From a virus: a stretch of DNA of 45,123 nucleotides. Position 1 is the first letter of the stretch; each line of letters opens with the position of its first letter. The notes under the pieces are model-generated. The model was not told where the DNA came from. It searched no databases and was given only the letters and a program-made list of their open reading frames with translations. Of the stretch, positions 13,808-24,558 are shown in pieces. A program made the translations under genes and the position numbers. Where the stretch lies: the IMG/VR virus record IMGVR_UViG_3300030101_004497, positions 1 to 45,123 of that record; one strand, given 5' to 3'.

Positions 13808-14221
13808 TTATCTCCCGAAGGTGGCGCGTATCAAGATTCTTGTAGACACGTTGTTGCTGGAACCAGCATCTGGCTTGGCGCGAATGAAGAACTTGCTGGC
13901 TCGGTAGTATGTGGCTGGCTCTGGCGTAACGTCCACTATTTCCGCAGCAGTACCATTTTCCAAGATGACGTTGATACCTGATGGATTGGTCGCTGAACCA
14001 ACGATTGGATCGACTGTTGCACCGGCTCCGGTAGCACCAGGGTTGGTGAGAACGGATGTGTATCGTAGTATCCTACCTGCTGATGGTATCTGCACGCCTG
14101 TTGTTGGGTCACTGAATACTTCCACTTCAGATGATGTTCCAACGTCCGTCTCTTCTATTGTTACCAGATAGTCCGCATCACTGCTAACCTTCTGTACTGT
14201 AACGGTTGATGTGTAAGCCAT
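13808..14221 (-). CDS. Putative virion protein, 137 aa
   Basis: 137 residues, beta-rich and acidic (MAYTSTVTVQKVSSDADYLV), ending KFFIRAKPDAGSSNNVSTRI. No known domain. AGGAG precedes the ATG. One base separates it from the next gene, so they are probably made together, perhaps as parts of a tail or fibre structure. Confidence 0.65.
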   Translation of the reverse strand: MAYTSTVTVQKVSSDADYLVTIEETDVGTSSEVEVFSDPTTGVQIPSAGRILRYTSVLTNPGATGAGATVDPIVGSATNPSGINVILENGTAAEIVDVTPEPATYYRASKFFIRAKPDAGSSNNVSTRILIRATFGR

Positions 14222-14230
14222 TTTTGTCTC

Positions 14231-17200
14231 CTAATCTTTGATAGGTTTTGTTTGATAATCAAGTTTCATTTGTTCTATAGAACGTTCAAACCGATCCCGC
14301 ATCTCAGGATCGCTAAGATCTTGTTTTATTCTTATACCACTGAAGGTTGTTACTTTTCTCCAACCTGCCATACCTTTTGGTGTAATAGCAGGTTTTCCTT
14401 CTAATTTAGCTTCAGGAGTTAGCATCATTGTCTGGTTCAAATCATTAACGGTTGCCGCCTCTCGTATCAGTCTTTCACCCGGATACATCTTTAATGCTCG
14501 TAAAGCATTCAGTTTGTCAACCGGAACGTAATAATGTTGCAAGTTTTTTTCATGATCCTTGATAACCTGTATGTCTAAAGTATCCATAATGTATTGTGCC
14601 ATCCAAGGGCCTTTGCCTTGCTTGATGAACCTAGCGACATCTTCGGGCGTTTCAGCTTGTAGTTCAGGATTAAACTCATTCATTAACTCATGAACCAAGT
14701 TGCCAATCTCGTTAGCCATCAAGTATTGATCTTTGATGTCGTTTGGCCGGTCTGAATCTCTAATGCTTTGCCCCCTGAACACATCAACGTCCATACCCAA
14801 CTCAATCGCGGCTCTAAACAGTACGTGAGTCTGTGCAAAGTAGGGAGCAAAATATTCAATGTTGTCCGTACGGGGTGTGCCTGTTTCACCAAATGCAGTT
14901 TTATAACTTTCAAATAGGGCAAGCATAATCGCTTGTGCTGTACCAACGTTCTGTGCAAAACTTTCCAATGGTAGGCCAAACCCTGATATGTACATGTTGT
15001 CTTCAGGCAATGGTACCGTAATCCTGTAAGCCTTGTACATTGGGTTTTTCATAATACGTTCTGCTTGCAGGTCGGTCCCTCTGTACTCTGGAAACTCCAA
15101 CCCAGTTTTCTGTTCAAGTTGTTCTCTCTTGTACGACTCTACCAGTTCAGGCATCGCCAGATAAAAAGATTTGTAGAACGAGTTGTAGTATTGCGGGTTT
15201 TTGTTTATCATTTCCAGATGCAGCAATACGTTCTTTTGGTTCCAAGTGAAGAACGGTATGATTGATCGCACCCAAACTTTTTGCCACTGGGTAAGATCAC
15301 CATAGTCAAATAAATATTTGTTGACCTGTTCCACGGCCTCTTCCGTAGTTTTTCCTCTTTTGACATTAGCAATGAAGTTTACCATCCGACCATGGTTTTC
15401 AGCACGACGGGCGATTGTGTTACCGAGCCATTTAGGAACCCCTAATCCAAGTGCTCCGACCATGTAGGGAACGCCAATATAAACCATGTCTTCCACTCCA
15501 GATCCCAAAGTAGAAAGCGTTTGCACCGGTCCAGCCTTTTGGACTTGACCAGTGGCTTCTTGTATACCCATGTCACGAGCCAGCTTCTCGTACTGGTACA
15601 TCACTTGATCTGCATCCACCCTGTAGTTTGCATCACCACTTATAACCCCGCGCCTTGAAAGATCAGACAAAACATTGTCTAATGACCTAAGTGCTCCATC
15701 TCCCAAGTCAATCAAAGATTCGCCATTCTTGACGTCTTTACCGAAGACTTTCATTGCAAATTCAAGCGCACCTAAATCAAGCTTTTCACGGGCTGCAACA
15801 TCGGCTCTATTGTAGCCACTACCTGCTCTGAACCTATCCCTAACGGTGATTCCACCTGGGCCACGAGTAATGATTGGCTGGCTTAGAATCTCTTGTGCTT
15901 TGGTGATGCTACCATACTTGGCATGATAGTCCACAAGACATCCGATGGCCCATGCTTTTACGTTTGTATCCAAACTTAATGCACCGCCAACACCAACGTC
16001 CAACACGTTGGTAAATACGTTACCGACAACGTTACGAGTAGTGAAAGCCGTAGACAACACCGTTATACGAGACTTCCAAAAATTATTCACCGCATCAAAC
16101 GCTTTCTTACTGTACATCCCAAGTGCTGATGTAGGACCAACGTCTGCAAATATTCTGGTCAAAGATTCTTGAACCTGTGCTGGCATGTAAAGCCTAAATA
16201 TTTCTTGGTCTTTTGCAAAGTAAGTTTTCAGTGACTTGACGCTGACATTTGGTAGACGACCAAACTCTGTCGTAACCTTGAGTGCTTTGTTCGTAGGGTT
16301 GTTAGCAACCGCCACCGCTTGATTTATTTCTGACGAAATAGAGTTCCATGCATCTTTCTCTGCCGTCTGGACAAGCCTGTTGTATTCTTCTGTGTCTTGG
16401 ACCAAACGCCGCTCGAGCTTTTCTATCCTCTCTAGTATTTTTTCTTTCTTGGATGCTTTTTTTGCAGCCTCCAAAGCCTCTCTTAAATCAGCAACTTTTA
16501 CATTGAGCTTGGCTTGCTCGGCTTCTATCGCAGTCCTCATCCGAGTTTCAAACATAGTTCTGATGTCAAAGGTATCTTGACCTTGTCTTGCTCTGAATAA
16601 GTTCAGACCAGAAACGGCTTGCTCCACTGAGTCTATGTCGTTTATCTCTCGTATGTCTGATGACCAACTTTTAAAAGGTCGATCAGCAGCACCGATACGT
16701 TTACCGGATTCTTGGGCTTCCGTAATCTTTTGTCTGAACTTAAACAGTATGTCCGTGGCCTCGTCTCCGGATGCGGCAATCAATTCATCGATAGCATTTT
16801 TGTTACCACCCATAAGTATTTGCATTTCTGCTGTGAAGTTTCCATTGTCAAAGAGTGGAACGTACTGCTTGGCAGCAGCCTCACCCAAGGTATTGAATTG
16901 CCTTATGACTCCACTTTTTAAAAAGGTAGAAATCATATCTCTGTTGGTGATTGCTTTGGATCCGGTCTGGAACTGCGCTGCCATACTTATGGGGCTAGCA
17001 GAGAACTCCCAGTTACTTGTTCTATTTCCTCTTGGTAAAGCGTTGATTTCTTCGATGGTTCCAATGATTGCCCTTCTTCTGGCCACTGGTGTATCTAAGA
17101 ATAATTGTCTATCCAAACTACCACGTGAAACATCTTGAAACGAATCTAATATTTTGCGCCTACTTTGTGCATTTTTAAATTGATCGAAACTTACAGTTAT

Positions 17201-20200
17201 CGGGTTGAGTGAGTCTTTCCTCATGTGGGGGAAGTAATCTATGGCACCCCATATCTTCATACGGTCTACAGGGTTCTTAACAAAATCCATCCCCCTGCTT
17301 TTGTATAGATCCTCATACTTTGCAAACATCTGCACAATCGATGTTCTGATGGCTTCTAGTTCAGGATCGAGCAAGTCTTCAGCAAACCTTTGCCCAACGG
17401 GCTGTGGCACGAACTCTGTGTATGTCTGCAACAAAAGATTATCTTGCTCAGACCTTAGTTGTGACAACCGTGTATTTTGCTGAGGCGTTCTGTTTGGCAT
17501 CATTACCAAACTGTCTAGCTCGTCTTGTATAACTTGTATTCTTTCTGTAACTTCTGGTGGGGGCTCTACAGCCGCTGTGCGTGAGTTGTTCAATCTACTG
17601 TAGCGATCAGCCAGTTGACGGAAAGCATCCGGGTCTTTACGTGCACTCGGTGTTTCACCCATTATTGCAAACACACCACGCAAGACCGCTGCTTCAGTCA
17701 TGGGCTCAAGATCCTGTGCAATCCTTTCCTGATTGAGTTTTGCCAAGATACCGTTGAACTCCGTAAACAGTTCTTCTTCCCAGTTAAGCAATCTACGATT
17801 GAATACATTTTGCGAACCACCAACAGGGAATGTTTCCTCTGGTGCCTTGATTACGATTTCAGGAATACCTGCTTCTACTATTTCTTCCAACTCATCAACT
17901 TGATCTTTTATTCGAGCCTCAAACTTTATGATTGCATCTCTGTCTTTCGCAGCCAATACTGACATTGACTCTTCGGCTGATTGCGCAAGCTTTCTGTTGT
18001 TCAAAGCCTCTCGTATTTCTTTGATGGCTTTTATTTCTGCCTTCAAAGCTTTGGATCCTTTCTTGCCTAGCTTCTTTTGCAATGCAGCCATGCGGTTTGC
18101 CAAACGACTCCTAACCTGCTTTGTAACTTCTTTCTGGGCTGGTCTAGTAAGTTCAAGTAGTTCATGGTACCTGCGAAGGGTTGCAACTTTTTGGTCCACT
18201 GCCGCTGTATCTAAATATCTGACCATTGCAATCAAGCTTTGACGTACACGTTCTTCGGCATCCTGTACTTGTCTGTCTTGTGCAATCCTCTGGACAAGGC
18301 CGTTTATCTCATCTCTGAGAGCCCTTTCCGAAGTGGTAAGTTTGTTTGCCGTACCAGACTCAATGGCGTTGATTACGTCTTGCATTACTTGTAACGGTGT
18401 TACTTCTGTGCCAAGCGCTTTGGTTTTATTGGTTGCGACTCTCTGTAAGTCAGCAGAAATCTGATTCATAAATTGATTGATTTCATTTGAGTAACCGCGT
18501 TGCAGTCGTAAAAGTTGTCGTGTTGCGGAAGTATAAGCATTCCAAATACCATCAGGCGCATTTACAAGTTTGATGATTGCTGTTTCATTTGGATTCATCA
18601 CTTTTCTTATTGTGGTAACGCCACGATCAGCATAGTATCTCATCGCCTCTTGCAATTTTTCTGCCGCTACGATTGGTCGCACCCATCTCGTACCTAAAAT
18701 CTTGAGCACAGCATCTTCACCTCTTGAGTAAATACGAGAGGGCAGTGAATCGAAAATGTATTTTGTGATACGGTCACTGTTGGAAAGTTGGCCTGTATTT
18801 TTTAAATTTCTAATGCGTTGTAGGTTTGCAGGACTGGTTACATTCCGTGGTATACCAGCAGTTTCAAGTACCCGAATCAAAGGCTCCTTGAATATGCCTT
18901 TGGTATAGTTGTATGCCAAACCACCCGGTATAAACGATTTTGCTATATCACCACCTGATATACCTTTCTTACCAAGTTGAAAGATAATAGGCTTCTGATC
19001 TTGTATCATTTTTTCCAATACAGGAAGTGCTTCATCTGCTGGCCCTTTGATACCATTCAACCGTGCCAGATCCATTTCATCAACGCCTATCCGGTTGGAG
19101 ATGCTGACAAGGTCATCACCAGGTAAAGGCTTGATTTTCAAGCCGTTCGTGTATGCTGGCAATCCAACGCTTACTGCCTTTTGTGTGAATGGTATATGGA
19201 AGTTGTAACCCCGATTTATTCTAGCAACTTTCTGTGCATCCATACCATTTTCAATGGACTGTGTAACAAAGCGAACATCTTCTGCACCTTGCGAAAATAT
19301 TCTTGATTGTGCAAATCTTCTTTTTGACAAACCAGTTAGGATCTTACTGGCCTCCGCTTTGTCTTGTCCAACGGTTTCTGCCAAAGTTCGCAATTTGTTT
19401 AGGCCCTCTTCCGATGACTTTGACAATACTTCTAAGGTTTGCTGTGCTTTGGCAACGGCTCTTTGGCTGCTTTGAGGAGATGCTATAATTTTGTTGGCGT
19501 CTTCTATAATAAGATCTATACCCTTGGCTTGGTCTTCGATTTGTTTAGTTACAAATTGCAAAGCTGCTTGACGCGGATCCGCTTCTGCTGCTGCTTTTCC
19601 GGCGTCTTTTGCTAAATCAAGTGCCCTTTCTGATTGTGTCGCAAGTGTATCTGCCATTGAATCCAACTTGCCCAATGCTTGGTTATCTCCAAGTGCCGCT
19701 TCTGAAACAAGCTTCTGAGCGGACTTAAGATCAACAACTAAACTATCTACCTTGGTGACGGCTCTAGCAGCCTTGACGCCAGCCTCACTCATTTGTACGG
19801 CTTTGCCACCATAGTAAAATACTTGGCCACCCTTGGCTGGACCAAAGAACCAAAGAGGGTCAAGAACAATTTCTGGCAACATGAAGACAATAGACCTGTA
19901 AAAATCGTCTGTTGCCAACCGTTGTATATCTTGAGCCAGTTCTTTTTTACCAGCGGCTTCCGCTTCTTTAGACAAACGCAGCAAAGTTTCTTTTGGTAAT
20001 ACCTGATTGCCCACGTCTATTGAACTTATGTAAGGTACATTGGTTGCATCCACAGTTGGTACAATGTTGAAATGAGATTTTTTCGCAAGGTCTGAAAACG
20101 CCCCTGAAGACACTGAATCATACAAGTTTTCAAATAAGGTTTCACCGATTCCAGTGTAGTTCTCATCTGGCTTTTCCGCTTCCTCAGCCCTTCGTTTTAG

Positions 20201-20944
20201 TTCTGCTATCTGTTCTCCCACTTTAACTGCGGTATCGTAACCAGCCCCTGCCAAGCTAACTCCGCTAAAATACTTGCTTGGATCTAATGGATTACCAAGC
20301 GCTGCTTCAATAGCAGACCCCACTTCACCGGATGCTTCTTTAAGGAAGTCACCAGATATGGTTTGTGAATCTGGTAACAACTGACCTGCTTCACCGAAGC
20401 CATAAAACAACAATCTTTGCGGATAGGTCAATGGCTCCAACAAGCCGAGTGCGCTTATTGCCAAGTTGCCTGCTGATTTAGCGACGGCTTTACTTGTATC
20501 CAATATGTTGGAACTACTGAGATTTTCATTGATGTTACGCTGATGGGCATCAATCTCATCTGGTGTAGTAATTTCACCACGCTCTGCCCTTTCCAAAAAA
20601 TCAAGAGAAGATGTCATAGAATCTTTAAACACTGGCTCAAAATAATCTGATGGTAAATTTGACAAAGTTATATCTGTGGCGTCTGCCTCAGGTTCTACTT
20701 GTGCTTCTGGTGCAACAGGTTGCTTTTCGGGCGGTTCAAAGTCGAGAACTTTTCCCAAGGCAGAGACTCTAAGTTCTTGACGTTTCTCCTCTGGCATCGT
20801 TTGTACGTTTTGCCAAGCCTCATAATGACTAGGCATTAAAAGATCAGGGACAAATGTAAACCCACCATCTATCAGTTGTTCATTTGATAGATCTTTGAGG
20901 TAAGCATGTTTGCTTCTTAGTTCTGTTAGTTTGTCTTCACTCAC
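14231..20944 (-). CDS. Giant internal virion / ejectosome protein with LysM-like segment, 2237 aa
   Basis: 2237 residues, by far the largest gene. It has the position and relative size of T7 gp16, the protein that leaves the capsid ahead of the DNA and lines the channel through the host envelope. Visible parts: acidic N-terminus; helical regions with coiled-coil stretches (residues about 450-550 and 900-1000); a LysM-like peptidoglycan-binding segment near 600-640 (PGDDLVSISNRIGVDEMDLA); and near 1890-1970 a conserved large-phage-protein motif, FDYGDLTQWQKVWVRSIIPF then FTWNQKNVLLHLEM. No clear transglycosylase motif was found. It starts with GTG overlapping the previous stop. Function by analogy; domain reading moderate. 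Confidence 0.75.
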   Translation of the reverse strand: MSEDKLTELRSKHAYLKDLSNEQLIDGGFTFVPDLLMPSHYEAWQNVQTMPEEKRQELRVSALGKVLDFEPPEKQPVAPEAQVEPEADATDITLSNLPSDYFEPVFKDSMTSSLDFLERAERGEITTPDEIDAHQRNINENLSSSNILDTSKAVAKSAGNLAISALGLLEPLTYPQRLLFYGFGEAGQLLPDSQTISGDFLKEASGEVGSAIEAALGNPLDPSKYFSGVSLAGAGYDTAVKVGEQIAELKRRAEEAEKPDENYTGIGETLFENLYDSVSSGAFSDLAKKSHFNIVPTVDATNVPYISSIDVGNQVLPKETLLRLSKEAEAAGKKELAQDIQRLATDDFYRSIVFMLPEIVLDPLWFFGPAKGGQVFYYGGKAVQMSEAGVKAARAVTKVDSLVVDLKSAQKLVSEAALGDNQALGKLDSMADTLATQSERALDLAKDAGKAAAEADPRQAALQFVTKQIEDQAKGIDLIIEDANKIIASPQSSQRAVAKAQQTLEVLSKSSEEGLNKLRTLAETVGQDKAEASKILTGLSKRRFAQSRIFSQGAEDVRFVTQSIENGMDAQKVARINRGYNFHIPFTQKAVSVGLPAYTNGLKIKPLPGDDLVSISNRIGVDEMDLARLNGIKGPADEALPVLEKMIQDQKPIIFQLGKKGISGGDIAKSFIPGGLAYNYTKGIFKEPLIRVLETAGIPRNVTSPANLQRIRNLKNTGQLSNSDRITKYIFDSLPSRIYSRGEDAVLKILGTRWVRPIVAAEKLQEAMRYYADRGVTTIRKVMNPNETAIIKLVNAPDGIWNAYTSATRQLLRLQRGYSNEINQFMNQISADLQRVATNKTKALGTEVTPLQVMQDVINAIESGTANKLTTSERALRDEINGLVQRIAQDRQVQDAEERVRQSLIAMVRYLDTAAVDQKVATLRRYHELLELTRPAQKEVTKQVRSRLANRMAALQKKLGKKGSKALKAEIKAIKEIREALNNRKLAQSAEESMSVLAAKDRDAIIKFEARIKDQVDELEEIVEAGIPEIVIKAPEETFPVGGSQNVFNRRLLNWEEELFTEFNGILAKLNQERIAQDLEPMTEAAVLRGVFAIMGETPSARKDPDAFRQLADRYSRLNNSRTAAVEPPPEVTERIQVIQDELDSLVMMPNRTPQQNTRLSQLRSEQDNLLLQTYTEFVPQPVGQRFAEDLLDPELEAIRTSIVQMFAKYEDLYKSRGMDFVKNPVDRMKIWGAIDYFPHMRKDSLNPITVSFDQFKNAQSRRKILDSFQDVSRGSLDRQLFLDTPVARRRAIIGTIEEINALPRGNRTSNWEFSASPISMAAQFQTGSKAITNRDMISTFLKSGVIRQFNTLGEAAAKQYVPLFDNGNFTAEMQILMGGNKNAIDELIAASGDEATDILFKFRQKITEAQESGKRIGAADRPFKSWSSDIREINDIDSVEQAVSGLNLFRARQGQDTFDIRTMFETRMRTAIEAEQAKLNVKVADLREALEAAKKASKKEKILERIEKLERRLVQDTEEYNRLVQTAEKDAWNSISSEINQAVAVANNPTNKALKVTTEFGRLPNVSVKSLKTYFAKDQEIFRLYMPAQVQESLTRIFADVGPTSALGMYSKKAFDAVNNFWKSRITVLSTAFTTRNVVGNVFTNVLDVGVGGALSLDTNVKAWAIGCLVDYHAKYGSITKAQEILSQPIITRGPGGITVRDRFRAGSGYNRADVAAREKLDLGALEFAMKVFGKDVKNGESLIDLGDGALRSLDNVLSDLSRRGVISGDANYRVDADQVMYQYEKLARDMGIQEATGQVQKAGPVQTLSTLGSGVEDMVYIGVPYMVGALGLGVPKWLGNTIARRAENHGRMVNFIANVKRGKTTEEAVEQVNKYLFDYGDLTQWQKVWVRSIIPFFTWNQKNVLLHLEMINKNPQYYNSFYKSFYLAMPELVESYKREQLEQKTGLEFPEYRGTDLQAERIMKNPMYKAYRITVPLPEDNMYISGFGLPLESFAQNVGTAQAIMLALFESYKTAFGETGTPRTDNIEYFAPYFAQTHVLFRAAIELGMDVDVFRGQSIRDSDRPNDIKDQYLMANEIGNLVHELMNEFNPELQAETPEDVARFIKQGKGPWMAQYIMDTLDIQVIKDHEKNLQHYYVPVDKLNALRALKMYPGERLIREAATVNDLNQTMMLTPEAKLEGKPAITPKGMAGWRKVTTFSGIRIKQDLSDPEMRDRFERSIEQMKLDYQTKPIKD

Positions 20945-23193
20945 TGTGAGGAACCGCCAAATCTATTTGCTAAATTTGTTGATCGGTTGTCTGAGGCTGG
21001 TTTCATTTGGTTTATACCAAGTGGGCTATCAGTTGGGGTAGGGCCGGTTGTTTCAACGGGTGAAACTGAGGTTGGCATTCCTGAAAATGTCTGTACCGTT
21101 TGTCCAGATTTGTCTACATAATCTATGGTACCTGTTTTGGTATCCCTTATTATAGCAGAGTACTTTTTGAGTCCTTCTTTTGTGGGTATAGTTGCTACCC
21201 CAGACCCAACAGAACTTATTCTAGGAAAACTTACAGCAAAGCCACTTTCTTGTGCTTCATCAATTCTTTTTTGTAGTGAAGCTGCCTCTCGTCTTGACTT
21301 GTCTAAGGTTCCTGATCCAGCAGCACCTAGGTCTACAAGCCTTTTAGGCTGGATGCTTTTTAAGTCGGGCATCGTAACCGGTGGCTTTTTCTCTTTTGAT
21401 GTTGGTGCTACTGGTGGTATGAAATCTTTGGTTTCTTTGAACCCTGTGACTTTCACTGGATCTGTAAATACGACTTCATCACCAGGCCTCATATATTGAG
21501 CCACGTTTGCTGTTTCTAAGGTCGGGGGCTGTTTTCCCAAAAGAGTAAGTTGTGCAATGTTTGATGTAACTTCTGAAAGCCTATTTTTATCTGCTTGGGC
21601 TTGTGCTGCTTGTGCATCTGCGTCTGCTTGGGCTTGTGCTGCTTGTTGGACTTGTGCTGCCGCTTGGGCTGATGGTGCAGTAGGTGGTGGTGCAGCGGCT
21701 GTAGTATCTTCTTTCTGTTGGGCTGCATCTTCATCAGTATCAGCAGTTTTAACAGCCGATTGATTTTGTTCTTCTAGTTTTGCCTTAGCCACTGCATTTT
21801 CTATTGCATCAACATTAAGGTCTACCTTACCATCATCTTCAAGGTACGCTCTGATTTGGTCTTTGGTATCTGCTCTGCCTTCTCTTCTCAACAACCGTCT
21901 CAACCTTCTTGGATTTCGCGCTACACGTATGGCTTTGCCAACGTTCTTCTCACCGTTACGGCGCATTGTCAAAGACCCAGCGACCAGAGCAGACATACGA
22001 GTTGGATCAAAATCAGATATAGTTGAATCAGTAGAAGCATTGGCAGCTTCGTTGACCGTGCGCATTGCTGTGGCAAAAGCATTTGGACTACGGCTCACGT
22101 ATGCAGCGAAAGCAAAGTCGTCCTCCAATCCCAACGCACGACGCATGTTCTTGGATCCGGGTATTTTTTGTATTTCTAACATTCCACGCTGAAACGCATC
22201 CATCTTGGCTTCATCATCTTTGAGAGTACTCTTAAGTTCTTCTATTGTTTCATCTGTCTGTGGAGTAAAGGTTGTATCTTCTAGTTGCTTTGCAAGACCT
22301 TTGATGCCGTCTGGACCCACGAGGTTTTCCATATCGCCCATATCAAGAAGGCCAAGAAAGTATTCTGCATTCGGCAATCCTGATACAGAATCAAACCGTT
22401 GAAGTGCATCTTGCATTAGTTGTTTTTTCTGCAATTTTTCGTCGTCAATCTGCGCTCGTTCTTCTTTTGTAAATTGACCAGACATGCCCAAATCAATAGT
22501 GTTGACTTGTTGCAAAAATTGATCCTCCATCATTTCTAGTTGACCAGGTGGTAAAGGACCAACCGCTTCTCTCAAACCTTGTAACAAAGCATTCTGTGTC
22601 AATATTGTGGCTGAGGATGCGGTTCTCATTCTATCGGATGGTGCGGATTCCAAAGTATCTCTTGTATTTTGCGCCAACCGTATTCGCGATGCTTGCGCTC
22701 CTGTTGCCGCTGTTGGGTCTGCAAGACCCTGTTTTAGATTTTGCAAGTATTGATTTACAAATTCTTTCGGCGGTATTTGTGAAGGATCACCAACCTGACG
22801 TGCAACAACACTTGCTGCTCCAGCCAAAGCATTTGTTTCGTTTTCTATTTCTTTTACAAAATCAGACTGGTTATCGTACAATTCACCAATCAAACTAACA
22901 ACTATGTTTGCGGCCTCAGCATTTTTTTGATTTGCTGCTGCACCCAATTGACCTCTTGCGCCGACGACAGCTTCAATAACTGAAGCTTGTGCTTGCAGTA
23001 TATTATCTTGAATCATTCCATAAGTCTCTATGGCCTCCATCCCAGTTTGCGTACGTGTCTTTTCCAGTTCAGCAATCATTTTCATGATTTCTAATCTGTA
23101 TTCTGGGTCGAGTGTTTGAACCTGTGGAGTTCTAAGGGCTCGCTGTTGTGCTATAAAAAATGTTGAGAATGGATCGGCTTGAATACTGCCCAT
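20941..23193 (-). CDS. Internal virion protein, gp15-like by size and order, 750 aa
   Basis: 750 residues, almost the same length as T7 gp15 and in the same place, between a roughly 200-residue protein and the giant one. Mostly helical N-terminal half (LEIMKMIAELEKTRTQTGME), then a low-complexity Ala/Gln hinge near 490-530 (AQAAAQVQQAAQAQADADAQ), then a Pro/Lys-rich and beta C-terminal part. No sequence motif was recognised; the call rests on gene order and length. Confidence 0.65.
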   Translation of the reverse strand: MGSIQADPFSTFFIAQQRALRTPQVQTLDPEYRLEIMKMIAELEKTRTQTGMEAIETYGMIQDNILQAQASVIEAVVGARGQLGAAANQKNAEAANIVVSLIGELYDNQSDFVKEIENETNALAGAASVVARQVGDPSQIPPKEFVNQYLQNLKQGLADPTAATGAQASRIRLAQNTRDTLESAPSDRMRTASSATILTQNALLQGLREAVGPLPPGQLEMMEDQFLQQVNTIDLGMSGQFTKEERAQIDDEKLQKKQLMQDALQRFDSVSGLPNAEYFLGLLDMGDMENLVGPDGIKGLAKQLEDTTFTPQTDETIEELKSTLKDDEAKMDAFQRGMLEIQKIPGSKNMRRALGLEDDFAFAAYVSRSPNAFATAMRTVNEAANASTDSTISDFDPTRMSALVAGSLTMRRNGEKNVGKAIRVARNPRRLRRLLRREGRADTKDQIRAYLEDDGKVDLNVDAIENAVAKAKLEEQNQSAVKTADTDEDAAQQKEDTTAAAPPPTAPSAQAAAQVQQAAQAQADADAQAAQAQADKNRLSEVTSNIAQLTLLGKQPPTLETANVAQYMRPGDEVVFTDPVKVTGFKETKDFIPPVAPTSKEKKPPVTMPDLKSIQPKRLVDLGAAGSGTLDKSRREAASLQKRIDEAQESGFAVSFPRISSVGSGVATIPTKEGLKKYSAIIRDTKTGTIDYVDKSGQTVQTFSGMPTSVSPVETTGPTPTDSPLGINQMKPASDNRSTNLANRFGGSSQ

Positions 23194-23209
23194 GGGTTAC
23201 CTCGCAAAG

Positions 23210-23797
23210 TTATCTTCCAAAAGTTGTTGTACGACCGGCTTCAGCAGAGACATCCAAACCTTGTTGTGTGCGTTTATCAGCACCGCTTAACAATCCTGCT
23301 TCAGCAGCGGCTTGGGTTGTTTTTTCAAGACGTCGAGCGGCCTTATCTCTGGCTACTTCCTGTTGTGCAGATGTTCTCTGTAACGCTGCCATGTACTGTG
23401 CTTTCAATGCATCTCGCATTGCTAAGTCCTGTTGTGTTACCGCAGTAGCAACTTTACCTCTTGCCACCTGTCTGGCCTTTGAAAGATCCCTGATTGCCTG
23501 TTGGCGCATTCCTGAGCCTCCAGCACCTGAGGCAGCACCACGAGCCAGCATGGCCTGTTGTTGTGCAGCCTCGGACTCAATCTGTTGTGCGCCTGTCGCA
23601 AGTGCTTGTTGCTTTTCAGTATCAGACAAACCGCCTTCGCCTCGTGCAAGTTGCTTGCCCATTTCTTTTACTTGTCTACGGTATTGTCTTTCAAATCGAT
23701 TTGGTATCAAACGAGATCCAGCGTATACTGCACCAGCACCTGCACCTACTTTCAAACCCGTAGCCAATGCGGTCAAACCGACTGTTGTTCCAAACAT
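23210..23797 (-). CDS. Internal virion protein, gp14-like by size and order, 195 aa
   Basis: 195 residues from MFGTTVGLTALATGLKVGAG, matching T7 gp14 in length, in its hydrophobic Gly/Ala-rich N-terminus (a possible membrane-inserting segment) and in its helical Gln/Ala-rich remainder. T7 gp14 forms a pore in the outer membrane during ejection; the same is inferred here. GAGGT upstream supports the ATG at 23797 over the earlier frame start. Confidence 0.65.
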   Translation of the reverse strand: MFGTTVGLTALATGLKVGAGAGAVYAGSRLIPNRFERQYRRQVKEMGKQLARGEGGLSDTEKQQALATGAQQIESEAAQQQAMLARGAASGAGGSGMRQQAIRDLSKARQVARGKVATAVTQQDLAMRDALKAQYMAALQRTSAQQEVARDKAARRLEKTTQAAAEAGLLSGADKRTQQGLDVSAEAGRTTTFGR

Positions 23798-23799
23798 AA

Positions 23800-24558
23800 T
23801 TACCTCAATGCAAGCACCCAAATGGTGCCACTTAAAATTTTATTCTTAGCTATAAACTGATCGTTTCTATCTGCCGCTGGCGCTCCTGAACCTGTACCTT
23901 GTGTCGGTGGCCTAAGAATATTTGCACTCAACTCAAGTTTAAAATCATAGTATCCACGCGATAGGCTTTCACTTAACAAACCTGTTTTATGTACGTAATA
24001 CCACCTGGCTTCTTCCATGTTACCGTTGTTTTCATTAAAGTCTTCATCAATAAGATGTCGCCCATATGGAAGTCTGCCTGTCAATGCGGAGTTTGCTTTA
24101 GTAATAGCAGCACTTGTCGTGTTACTCAATAGGCTAAATTTGTACCGCCAAAATTCATAATTTACTGCTGCTCCGGCCTCGTTTTGATAAGCCGAGGCAT
24201 CATGGTTAAACCACGCTTGCCAGCCATATTGAAGACACCGGCAATCAAATGGCAAAAATATGCGTGTTGATAGACCACACACAGCAATCGGTTGTTCCGT
24301 ACGATTTGAGTTTAGTTGCTTTGCATACACAAACTCTCTACGGCTAAAGCTGGCAGAGTAACCACGAGCAAAAGTACCAATGTCCATCATGTATGGTTCT
24401 ATTGAGTTTGGACCACCGGTATAGTTTGCTTGTTCCATACCACCATTTAAAATTTCAGCACTATTTGGGGGATTGGCTGGAGCAAACAAACCATTTTCAT
24501 AGATCTCTTGTGCATCAATAGAATTGCTTGTTAATGTCATGTTTGGTATTGTTGGCAT
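23800..24558 (-). CDS. Putative tail/virion protein, 252 aa
   Basis: 252 residues starting MPTIPNMTLTSNSIDAQEIY. Rich in Asn, Tyr and aromatic residues with a beta-type pattern (GYYDFKLELSANILRPP). Not recognised. The ATG overlaps the previous stop (TGATG). One of three similar-sized genes between the tail-tube-like protein and the ejection proteins; probably fibre, spike or collar components. Confidence 0.6.
   Translation of the reverse strand: MPTIPNMTLTSNSIDAQEIYENGLFAPANPPNSAEILNGGMEQANYTGGPNSIEPYMMDIGTFARGYSASFSRREFVYAKQLNSNRTEQPIAVCGLSTRIFLPFDCRCLQYGWQAWFNHDASAYQNEAGAAVNYEFWRYKFSLLSNTTSAAITKANSALTGRLPYGRHLIDEDFNENNGNMEEARWYYVHKTGLLSESLSRGYYDFKLELSANILRPPTQGTGSGAPAADRNDQFIAKNKILSGTIWVLALR

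Noticed and set aside
16635-17138. Rightward frame of 167 codons
   Set aside because: Antisense inside the giant virion protein gene, no ribosome site.
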